Of a stretch of DNA of 64,000 nt, positions 36,755 to 45,676 are shown piece after piece. This DNA comes from Paramarasmius palmivorus (lineage: Eukaryota > Basidiomycota > Agaricomycetes > Agaricales > Marasmiaceae). The stretch is from NCBI GenBank assembly GCA_037176845.1, contig JAYKXP010000008.1:682001-746000 (forward strand), written 5' to 3'. The notes beneath the pieces were generated by a model. It was not told where the DNA came from. It worked only from the letters and a program-made list of their open reading frames with translations, and made no database searches. How positions within the stretch are numbered: the stretch's first letter is position 1; each line of letters begins with the position of its first letter. A program made the position numbers and the translations under genes.

Positions 36755-37585
36755 GGCGATGGGCGAGACAGCAAAGTTGCAAAGTGAAGAGTAGAACCAG
36801 TCGTTGAAGGGAGTTCTGGGAGAGAGGTGTTTGAACGTCGATGCCTTTTAACTTTCTTTGCTTTTCCTATCGATGTTAATGTAAGCCGCCACCCGTATCG
36901 GCGTCTCTAACACGTCGTCGTAAGAATGACAGGGAAGTGTTGGAACTTGTTCATGGACCTTACCCGGTTTTTTGGAGCGTTCCAATGGGGTCTGTGAATC
37001 ATTTGGAGAACGAAGAGACCGTCGCAACAGAGGTCGTTACGGGATTTTTAATTAACGCAAAGAAGAAGAACCGATGCTAGCGTCAAGCAAGCCATCGAGC
37101 CGTGGTATTGGGTTCGGATTGCAATGGTATTGGGTTCGGATTGCAATGGTGATTGGGTTCGGATTGCAATGGTGATTGGCCAGTGAGTAAACCTTTTGAA
37201 AAATTGAGAATCCAACGGTTCCTACTGAGCTCCATCCGGAGAAGACTGCTCCTCAGGCTCGCGCTCGCATGTGCTTCTCCACGAGGTCCAGGCTTTGATC
37301 AGTCTGTTTGAACCTGGAGGTCAACCACTAGGAGTTTTCGACACAATCATGTTGGGTCACTTGATGGTCCAGGTTCATAAGTATGTGGCCATGGCTATGT
37401 TGGAGAAAATAAAATCGTTACAGAGGGGAGCGACTTACCAAAAAAAAAAGGTCTAGTGAGGGGCATCATGTCCGAGGCGCTTGTATCGGTCCGAGGCGCG
37501 TAAGTCGTTCTGAGGCGCTTAAGTCCTTCTTTGGGTGTCAGCTGCGAGGCAGCTTCTGATAGCGCAGGAGAAGTAAGTACCAATT
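36755..37585. other. Non-coding spacer inside the transposon with minisatellites
   Basis: No gene is seen. At about 37101-37180 a 22-24 base unit containing GGGTTCGGATTGCAATGGT repeats three times. At about 37473-37520 GAGGCGC appears three times at ~18-base spacing, followed by a small palindrome (37543-37557). These may be promoter or transposase-binding sequences. Confidence 0.5.
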
Positions 37586-40500
37586 TTACAGGTCGTAAAG
37601 TTCCACACTAATGCTTCCAGAACCAATGCCGGCATGCTTTGTGGTTTCGCTGGCCTTCCGTGCCCTTTTCCATGCTTTCAAGGCTTTGTTTTGACTCTGT
37701 TCTGCGCGTGTCAATGCCTCGGCTGTTGCCTCTCCCCGACTCCTTTTCGCCTGAAGTAGTGCGAGCTTGTTGTTAGCCTTCAATAACGTATCGCGTGCTT
37801 CTTTCAGATTGGCGTTTTGTTCTTCGATAAGCTGGTCTTGGGCGTTCAGCTGGTTGATTCGAGTATTTGCTAAACATTTCATGGGCAGGGTCAGCATTGT
37901 GGTGAGAGAATGACCAGCCAAACATACCGTGTCTCCGCAATGTTCGAAGTTCTCTTTGCGTTGAGTCAACCTGTCGATGTCGGCGTGGTATGTGTTGATC
38001 TTCTTGAGCCTACAGTGACGTCAGTGTCAGAGGCGCTGGAGGTTAGAGGCGCCTTACCAGGTTGGTTTGGGCCTGCATGTTGTCGTACCGCTGTGCCTTC
38101 AATATACCACCTACTAGGGAACAATCTCGGCCAGTGTCAATCAAAATATCCCAGTGCGAAGACTCCACCACATTACTGGTGGCCTCTGACGCCTTCCAGC
38201 ATGTCGCTGGTATGTGGCTTTTTTCCCAACAGAGTGCCGAGAAAGCGAACTTGAGGTTCTCTTTGTGCGCGAGCCAATCTGAAGCCGAGTTGGTTAGTTA
38301 TTTAGTGTCGCCGGAAAGATACGAAATCCCAAACTTTTGGCTTTCTGACCCCCTTCCTCGATCACACTCAGTGTCTGCTCCCAGTTAGGATGGCGGAAAC
38401 AAGCGAGACTTCGCATAGCTTGCTGGATCCGAGGCTCATACTTGCCTTCTTGGATCTTGCGATAGTAGTGAGCGACACAGAGCCGGAGTATACGACTCAA
38501 GTGCTCGTAAGGCCCTAAATCACTAACCAAGCGAAGAGGTTCATGAAGGTCGGTTTTGTCCGGAGGCGCAATTGCCTGAAAGAACTGGCCAATACCTAAG
38601 TTCCTCTTGGGTTAACATGCATGGGTCATTTATCAGTTGTAGTAACTACCTTTGCCTTGCCCTGGATGATGATCGACAGTCCAGGTGAGAATACCTTGGA
38701 AGTCCGAGTCGTCTACTTCATTGGAATGCAGATGTCGGAAGCGAAGATAGCGTCCGGTGTCCTCGTACACCAAGCGGTAGATCTCAAGAAGCATGAGTTT
38801 ATGAGCCTCCGCGCTCTGGCTATTGATATAAACTCGCAAGTAGCAAACAGCTGTGATGGTGAGTAAAACTTGTGTCAGAGGCGTTAATGGTACTCATGAA
38901 ATTCTCACTCACTGGCCTGAAGTGAACGATCGAATTCACTCATCTCGAATTCGTACCATGCGACGAGTCTCTTGAAGCTGATGTCGGTTTGGATGTGGCG
39001 TGCATATTCGATAAGCCGGGAAGCATTACATGGCTTCATGCATATAACAAAACGTAGTGGCTCGGAGAGGTCTTCGATCCCTTCTTGAGTGTACTCCTTC
39101 ATGGATCGGATATATCGTTGTTCGAGGGGGAGTGTACGCGCCTCATTTTCCATGAGATGTTTCGCTCCTGTTCGAATGTCAGCTACGTTCGGATGTCAGC
39201 TACGGTGCGCCTCGGACCTTCCCACCCGGTTCCCATTGGATACATCGTATCCTGCGCTTGTTTAATAATGGCTTGAAGGTGGTCTCGATTATTCAATGAC
39301 ACATGAAGATTGACGAATGTCGGATGAAGATGGTTGGGTAGTTGTTGTCGAAGATATTGCTGGGCTGCATCACTGCGTATAAGTCGGCGTGCAGTGAGGT
39401 TGGGTAGATCCTCTAGTGTACGCAAGAACTTGACTAAATGGCCCTGGATGTGATATGGTGTCTTGCTTAAGGTCGGAATCGGGTGAGTATGTGCGCCCCG
39501 GCATACCAGCAGGACGTATGGACATTCCGTCCGGTACTCTTCATGCGGCTCATACACGATAAACTTGCTGTTACACGGCAATTTGGCCATTTCCTGCATA
39601 ACAAAGCAGCCATCAGGACCACGGTGGTGGAGGTCTACAACTTGAAGTGTTAGTTCCTGTATAGTGGTTGTACATAGCATTGGTGTGCTTACCACAATTG
39701 GTTTTGTTGGTGCGAGCATTCCGTACTGTGGTACACGGCACTAGTGGTCCGTATCCTTGCTGCTTCATCCTCTCCTCGTACTCTGCTATCACTGGGATGT
39801 CGTTATTAAACAGAGCGGCGAAGTATCGGAGTTCATAGCGTCCAGGTGATATTATACGTGTGGTGTGAGTCTTCGATCGTGTCGGATGAAAATGTTGACA
39901 CCTGTGGGCAATTAGTAGTCAGTCATGTTGGGTGTCATTCTGACTTACTGAACTCTCATTTCGTCTTCGTTCTGAATCAGTATGAGGCGCCCTTCGCAAG
40001 TTCTGTTGGTATGGGCGCCTCGCTTTGCTTTCGTGGGTGTTCGTCGGACATCTTCCCGAATACGTGCCTCTGCCTCGGTGTAGAATGTTGCTTCCTTAAT
40101 AGGGGCAAAACATCCTCTGTCTCGAAAAGTCGCGTATAGAGAAATGGTTGCCTCTAACACGTCACGCTCGGGTGAGGAACGTACAATTTCCTGTTCTGCG
40201 TTGGCGTAATACTGAACGGCTTGAATACTTGCGTCTGTATGCTCCTGAGAGGCACGCATTCGGTCTACAAATGGACAGATTTTGCTGCCGGAACATGTGA
40301 GAGTGGTCTTCTTGCATGGCACCGTTCGACCTTGTTGATCAGTGAGAGGGTTAACATGAACACCGGACCGACTCCCATGGTTTTCACTGTGCGAATACGC
40401 AGCATAATGGCTGGGATTGTACCACTCCCCTGGAGACATGTGGAACATATGTCCGATACTGTCAGAGGTGCTGGTCTGCGGATAATCAATCCCTGGGACC

Positions 40501-40863
40501 CCCGGGGAGTAATAATAGAGGGTGGTGAGCAATGTGCGGGTGTTTAGAGATATAGATGTACGCGAGGCGATTGGAAGTACCGGCGTACTGATCTCGGGGG
40601 TTGCATTAGCTGGTGCTACAGACCCTGTTACGGACTCTAGCGTTGGTGCAGCATTGAGCAATCGACTCAGGTCCATAGGTTGAAGGAGAATTGGGGGTCA
40701 GCGCAGCGGCTCGTTGGTCAAGAATATACATTCTGTGTGCTTCGTTCTCTGCCTCATTGGGGGACTCGTAGGTGTATCGACCTTCGAGGATGGACTCGGA
40801 GATCGGGCACTCTGATGCTGAGGGTTGTCTTGTTTGGACCAGGTACAGGTTCTGCGGATGCAT
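37586..40863 (-). CDS. Mutator-like DDE transposase with GCM/FLYWCH-type zinc motif
   Basis: Many exons end in TAA at 37586-37588. In order: EGRYTYESPNEAENEAHRMY; TRTLLTTLYYYSPGVPGIDY; a Cys/His module (CPYVLLVCRGAHTHPIP) like GCM/WRKY-type zinc fingers; YARHIQTDISFKRL (putative first Asp); LTWTVDHHPGQGKGIGQF (second Asp); LRLCVAHYY (C-x2-H, typical of Mutator-like enzymes); and SEATSNVVESSHWD (candidate Glu). The C-terminus is a charged coiled coil. The same order recurs in predicted proteins of many mushroom genomes. Start is uncertain: ATG 40863 is the first in the N-terminal frame, but an exon further upstream is possible. The frame steps by one base near 40676, through a missed intron or a disabling indel. 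It would cut and paste the element in the nucleus. Confidence 0.75.
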
Positions 40864-41150
40864 ATTGGAATGTAGTGGGCACTCTTCGCGTCCTGAGTTC
40901 GGCGTTTCCAAGTTATTGACAGCTTCCTAGTGAACGTGTCCAGAATGTCAGGTCAATGTTTGGCATTGTATAGCGGTGTCCTCAGAATTTCTCAATGTTT
41001 GTATCGATTTACCTACGTCCGGCTGCCGACAGGTCTCCCGGCGTCGCCGTAGACCTCGTGATGTAGGTACACGTCATTTTAGTTATCTGCAACGATTTCC
41101 GACAGTTTCCGACAGTTCCTGTCCATCAACAGGTCCTTCTCTTCGCGGTC
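40864..41150. other. Right subterminal region of the transposon
   Basis: Contains a direct repeat (TTTCCGACAG, twice at about 41096-41115) and a region around 41018-41066 with complementary flanks (ACCTAC / GTAGGT). It may include the transposase promoter or a first exon. No confident gene. Confidence 0.4.
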
Positions 41151-41174
41151 CCTTATCGGGAGGTAACAATCGAC
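41151..41174 (-). repeat. Right terminal inverted repeat core
   Basis: Begins CCTTATCGGG on the plus strand and ends CAATCGAC. It is the reverse complement of 26544-26567 with one mismatch. Nine bases lie between it and the target-site duplication. Confidence 0.85.
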
Positions 41175-41183
41175 TGATCTCTC

Positions 41184-41194
41184 TATGTGTCGTG
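41184..41194 (+). repeat. Right target-site duplication
   Basis: TATGTGTCGTG, identical to 26525-26535 and in the same orientation, lying just outside the right terminal repeat. Confidence 0.8.
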
Positions 41195-41317
41195 TCGGCA
41201 CCATGAGCTCTATGTTGTGTTTTCCTCTTTGTATTAATTGCAAGTGTGTAGTGTTACTGATACATAGCGAGTGAGTAGTGAGTAAATAGCCAAACGTGGC
41301 CTTTTTCTATGGGGTCT

Positions 41318-41642
41318 TCAAGCAAGGGGACTAATGAGCCTGTGGACATTGTCGACCGTCAGTACGAGTGACACCCCAAAAGACGTTTGTACGCACTTGA
41401 TTAATGACGGTTGAGGGTTACTCCTCGTGTATCCAACGTAGATGATGAGCGGTATCCAGCCATAGTGCATGACCGTCTTGAAAACCCAACTGTCAGCTGC
41501 AACGACACGCAATTTCAAGGCTTTGAGGACATACACGAGCAACGTCGACGACCTTTGCAATTCTTTCCTGTTTACAAGTATCAGTTAGCAAAGAATATTT
41601 GTGGAAGATGAGCATACGCACTTTTGTATCTTCTGAAGGCAT
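41318..41642 (-). CDS. TOM7: TOM7, small subunit of the TOM complex
   Basis: Four small exons: MPSEDTK; ERIAKVVDVAR; TVMHYGWIPLIIYVGYTRSN followed by PQPSLIK; and LISPLA with TGA at 41318-41320. Splice sites checked by frame are GTGCGT near 41617, GTATGT near 41547 and GTGCGT near 41394. The HYGWIP[LF]IIYVG[YF]-x-RS-x-P-x-PS transmembrane phrase and the LISPLA end are characteristic of Tom7, a single-pass outer-membrane protein that modulates assembly of the TOM complex. The gene is only about 60 residues and is missed if introns are not considered. It converges on TOM40 across the transposon and is divergent from eIF3f, 87 bases away. Confidence 0.88.
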
Positions 41643-41729
41643 GGTGGTAGTAGTTCAAGCTCACAGAGGGTGTGACAAACTGACGCTGTCACGCAAAAAA
41701 GTTTTTCTTCACTCTTCTTGATCCAAAAA

Positions 41730-42818
41730 ATGCCACTCAGCCCACCGTCCTCGGCTGTTCACGTTCAAACGAAAATACCCTTGGGTGCTCAGAGTGGGCC
41801 GTAAGAGTCTTTACGTGCATTTTTATACAAAAATATTGACTTGAGAATTTACAGACGCACCCCAACATCGATCCACGTCCATCCTGTTGCTCTCTTTTCG
41901 ATCCTCGACCATTATCTTCGTCGTTCGCCCAATCAACCTCGTGTTATAGGTACATTGCTAGGACAGAGAAATGCCGACACCGGTCTCGTCGAAGTACACT
42001 CTTCATATGCCGTTCTCCATTCAGAGACGCAAGATCAGGTCGCGGTAGATATGGAATATCACCGAGGGATGTTTGAGTTGTGTCAAAAAGTCAATCCCAA
42101 GGTGCGATAATAATCTTATATGTCTTTTAGTTGGTTTCGAGCTGATGGAATGCATAGGACGTCATTGTAGGATGGTACTCAACTGGTACCGAAGGCGAAG
42201 AAGCAAAACTAAACACCTACGATGCCTTGATCATGAATTTTTACTCGCAAGAATGTGCACCCCATCAGGCTGTTCACGTCAAATTATCCACTGGTCTCGA
42301 GGAAGGTAGCACTGCAGGTGTTCAGGGCTTTGTGAGGTACATATCATACATCCACATTCATCGTCGCGTTTAAATCTGATCAAAAAAACCCCAGCTCACC
42401 AGTCGGTGTCCTACCCAAACCCGAAAACTGTGTTTTCCAGCCTATCCCAGTCTCTCTCCAATTCCGCGAAACCGAACGCAGCGGTCTCGACCTCCTCACA
42501 ACTGTGTCTACCAACCAAACTTCATCGCCTATATCACCGTTCCCGGTGACTTCCCTTGACCACCTCGAATCTTCTCTGCAACAAGTCCAATCGATGTTGG
42601 ACCGTGTCTTATCTTACGTCCGCTCCGTGCTGAATGGATCCGTCAAAGGCGACCCAGCTGTCGGACGGTATCTCATGGACACCCTTGGGGTGGATTTGGA
42701 CCTGGATGGAAAGGGCGGCTTCAATAGTCGATTGCAGGATACATTGATGATGAGCTACTTGAGTAGCCTAGTGAGGAGTCAAGCAGAAGTCTCATCGAGA
42801 CTTGCACTGGTCACATAG
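41730..42818 (+). CDS. eIF3f: Translation initiation factor eIF3 subunit F
   Basis: Four exons (introns about 41801-41853, 42103-42158 and 42337-42395) give about 300 residues. The MPN domain is clear: [60 protein letters not shown] and [20 protein letters not shown]-terminal helical part with [20 protein letters not shown] and [20 protein letters not shown] follows. The JAMM zinc-ligand set of active deubiquitinases is not evident, as expected for the MPN-minus subunits of eIF3. The factor scaffolds 43S pre-initiation complexes in the cytosol. The start [12 protein letters not shown] is the first ATG after the short divergent promoter with TOM7. Confidence 0.92.
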
Positions 42819-42873
42819 AAGGGAAGCACGTCAATCCAAAATTCTGTATCTTGGATGTACAATACGACGCACA

Positions 42874-43726
42874 TTAGCTGTTGAATATCCGGGAATGTTG
42901 TAGATCATGTCTTGAAGCCAGGATTTCACCCAAGGGCCATGTATTGGCTGGTCCATCTGTTCCTTCATTCGTATCTGTACGCAAATCGCGACATTTCGCG
43001 ACTTCGGCTTCGACGATGGGCTTTGCGACGTGTAAGAGGACGTGTTGGGCATTGTAGGGGCCGATGTCGTTCAATCTCACAGATGCTGATAGGAGAGATC
43101 GAGCGTGAAGGAAGATGTGAAGGTACTGTGACCGTTCTATAACTGTTTGATCAGATTCGACTCCGCAGAGGATACAATAACTCACCGAGAGATAAACCCA
43201 AAGCTGCGGTTAATATTCCCCAGCATATTGGCAAATGTCCTGGTGCCTCTTCCCTTCGAATCATCAATTTGTAGTCTGCAACCAGATTTGCCGCATCGAT
43301 ATTGGTATTAGAGGCGAACGATTTGGTGTACAACGTGAGGAGTGCGACTCCTTGAGATTGAGATGCACGACGAGCGACGTGATTAAGAGTCATCGCTTCA
43401 TACAATAGGTCCAATTCGACAAGTCTCTTGAGTACATCGTCTGGTTGTGAGATGGCTCGATGAGCATCAGAAACGAAAGGCAATGCACTTCTTGCGTAGC
43501 TGGAGATACTGTCTCTGAGAAAAGGTGTTGTTCCCGAATAACCATGAGCGAAATATGATTCCAGCCAGAAATCGACGAAGCACCCGTAGTGGTAAGATTG
43601 GCTAATCCTGCGGAGGAGCAGCAGGATAATAGTGTTTTCCTCTTCAAGTGTCCATGAAGTATTTTGGAGAAAGCGCTTGCCAAGGCAAACAATGCACCCT
43701 TTCCTATCGTTCTCCTCACGCTTCAT
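42874..43726 (-). CDS. UreF: Urease accessory protein UreF
   Basis: Two exons, with an intron at about 43136-43184, end in SRHDLQHSRIFNS (TAA at 42874-42876), which is the conserved UreF terminus. Other family blocks are LESYFAHG, FLRDSISSYARSALPFVSDA, VARRASQSQGVALLTLY, HLPICWGILTAALGLSL and LHARSLLSASVRLNDIGPYN. UreF works with UreD and UreG to deliver nickel to apourease in the cytosol. Oddly, the conserved motif just before LESYF is read in another frame: the neighbouring frame gives ANLTTTGASSISG, which fits the family better than the in-frame residues. That implies two compensating one-base shifts at about 43618 and 43562. The start at 43726 is 116 bases from the divergent ABC gene. Confidence 0.82.
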
Positions 43727-43842
43727 GTATGCAACATTTCGTGCGTTTCTTGTTGTTAACCATACTTCTCATTTGTTTTCCCATTAAAGTGGTCGTATAC
43801 ATTAGTCGGAAATCCCGGAAACTCTGACACACCGGCGCAGTC

Positions 43843-44744
43843 ATGACCTCAAACCCCATCCTTGAACTGCATGATTTGACTTGCAAGACCGAGCAGGGCA
43901 TTGATATCTTTTCAGGTGCAGAACTTGTTGTCAACGAAGGTACACACTTTCTACTATAGGCCTATATGTGCTTGATAGTCTTCCAGGCGATATCGTGATA
44001 CTGCAAGGAAAGAGTGGAAGTGGGAAGACGACACTCCTCAAGTGCATAGCAAATCTAAACTTGTACTCTGGAACAATTCTCCTACATGGAAAGTACGTGT
44101 AGAATCCACATTCAGAAGTCGGAGGCTCACAAAACTTGCAGAGCACCACGGTCGTATGGTATGAACTGAGTTATGTCCCAAAGTCCTCACGTTTTGACCC
44201 CAGATTCTACAACAGGCATACCATCGTACCGAGTCAAGGTCTCATACATCGCCCAACGAGCACCAATTCTTCCTGGTACACCTCGCGACTTTCTCAACAC
44301 CATCACCACAGGATTTAAGGCGCGCAAAAGGACGCCTACCCGAAAGTATACAGAGATTGAAGAGCTAGCCAAGTCTTTTGGAATTGAGCCCGAGTTGTGG
44401 GATCGTGAATGGTCGAATTTGAGTGGTGGCGAGACGCAGAGGATTGCACTAGCTATCGGTGTTGGATTGGACACCGCAGAGGTGCTCTTACTCGATGGTA
44501 TGTTGTGATGTTGACTCCATTCTTTCTGTGGTACTAATGTATTTCCGTAGAACCAACATCAGCGCTGGATCTCGAATCTTCTTTACAAGTGGAGCGGTTC
44601 TTGCTTGATGAACTTCGGTCGGCAGAGAGCGCATTGAAGGCGATTGTCTGGATAACACATTCGGAAGAACAGGCTCACAGGGTCGGAACGAGGTTTATAC
44701 ATATTTCCGATGGTAAATTCCACGAAGAAAGATCTGTGGTGTAA
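43843..44744 (+). CDS. Stand-alone ABC ATPase, FetA/YbbL-like
   Basis: Five exons (introns near 43940-43985, 44091-44140, 44159-44216 and 44498-44551) encode about 225 residues. It has all ATPase motifs: Walker A LQGKSGSGKTTLLKC, Q-loop VSYIAQRAPILPGTPRDF, signature LSGGETQRIALA, Walker B VLLLDEPTSALD and switch His ITHSEEQAHR. There is no membrane domain, so it resembles the nucleotide-binding half of bacterial two-component exporters such as FetA/YbbL. It must pair with a separately encoded membrane protein or act alone. The start MTSNPILELHDLTCKTEQG fits the usual length of such domains. The shared upstream region with UreF is short, which hints at metal-related co-regulation, but that is weak inference. 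Confidence 0.85.
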
Positions 44745-44980
44745 AAGTTCTTCGGTTTGGAGCGATAAGATGGTTACTATATGACCGTCTGGGGTGAACT
44801 TTCACCGTAGAAACTACGACTGTAATCACTCTCGGTTGCGTCAACTACGGACTTTTTGTTGGAGTTTGATGCATATGGATTGATGATCGCTTTGACAAGA
44901 AGCAAGAGTCTATTTTCTCCGCACGTCTACATGAGCGGCAAATACCTGTAACAGATCGTCGCTTTTTCTCATACCACGAC

Positions 44981-45333
44981 ATGCACGCTCTTTCCTTCTT
45001 CGTCGTTCTCTACCTTACTTTCTACGTTTCGGCCCTGAACATACCCGTTTCTCGGTCTGGTTGTATATATCTCTGTCCAAACGAGGATCGAAACAAGAAC
45101 CCTTGGGATAACCGCACTGGCCAGATCTATGTGAAATCTAGCTTCAAGTGCTTGTGCGTATCCTCTTTTTTGGATTGCTTTGGGCGTGCTCACAGATCTC
45201 TCTTATCAGCTATCAGACGGTAACTGCTCGCTATGGATGTCGCTACTCTGTTCGGGATGGATCGTACAAGGCGGGGCTGGACGTAGCTCTCTGTCCGAAG
45301 AAGGCTGAATCTACATGCCCGGATCTGGATTAG
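44981..45333 (+). CDS. Small secreted cysteine-containing protein
   Basis: Two exons give about 100 residues. The start MHALSFFVVLYLTFYVSA is a classic signal peptide with cleavage expected before LNIPVS. The mature part has Cys at CIYLC, FKC, GCRY, ALCPKK and TCPD, an arrangement that could form three disulfides. The intron at about 45153-45205 uses a GTGCGT donor and the second of two nearby AG sites; the first would run into a stop. No domain is recognised. Small secreted proteins of this kind are common in basidiomycetes. Confidence 0.6.
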
Positions 45334-45676
45334 CGTACCGAGTGAGCTTTCTATCATCGAGAAACTTGAAGGAACATTGAACATGTCGATGCTACACAGA
45401 TGCCTACAATTGCAACCGCTCGACCACGCTTTCAGCAAGTTCACGCTCGTTTCTCATTGGGACCAGGACTTTCAATACAGACTACTTGGCAAATATCATT
45501 ATTCGCGGCGATTTCTGACAGTAAACCTACATTAATGTATGTTATACGAATGTGACACATATTCCTGATAAATAATGAGTGCTTGGGATGTGAAAAACCG
45601 CGGTACAAAAAGATGGTACAAGAAATGCACAATATTTACAGATTCAAACACAGACTACATCTCCAAAGCCGTCGAA
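45334..45676. other. Convergent spacer, nothing recognised
   Basis: It is 343 bases between the stops of the secreted-protein gene and the CCCH gene. It is AT-rich in its right half and shows no repeats or coding signal. Confidence 0.4.

Larger units (their letters stand above)
26965..40158. repeat. Dispersed GCCTCTRAC motif family
   Basis: Exact forward copies start at 26965, 28097, 28127, 28151, 28949, 29728, 29743, 31391, 31420, 31430, 38182 and 40150. Reverse copies (GTYAGAGGC) start at 32962, 32975, 36351, 36444, 36536, 36554, 36581, 38026, 38042 and 38874. Near-matches add more. They lie in exons, introns and spacers alike, and the dominant strand switches between 31.4 and 33.0 kb, at the point where gene direction switches. 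Confidence 0.85.
26536..41183. mobile_element. 14.6-kb Mutator-like DNA transposon with cargo genes
   Basis: The limits come from an 11-bp direct repeat (26525-26535 and 41184-41194) that flanks a 24-bp inverted repeat with one mismatch (26544-26567 against 41151-41174). Inside lie five multi-exon genes: a long disordered protein on the plus strand, then on the minus strand two RNase H1 N-terminal-domain proteins, a JmjC-type protein and the transposase. The TSD length fits the 8-11 bp usual for Mutator-like elements, and the transposase has matching traits. A short motif GCCTCTRAC is scattered through the whole element, and I did not notice exact copies outside it. Introns and reading frames look mostly intact, so insertion was probably not ancient. 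The flanking genes TOM40 and TOM7 are undamaged. Confidence 0.82.

Noticed and set aside
26536..41183. Starship-type giant element
   Set aside because: No tyrosine recombinase (DUF3435) gene seen; terminal inverted repeats and an 11-bp duplication point to a DDE element.
26536..41183. KDZ-type transposon
   Set aside because: Fungal KDZ elements are known next to dioxygenase genes, but the expected KDZ transposase Cys cluster is not seen and the transposase has a GCM-like module instead.
44981..45333. Extending the secreted protein by using the first AG acceptor
   Set aside because: That acceptor leads to a stop after a few codons; the next AG gives a Cys-rich continuation.
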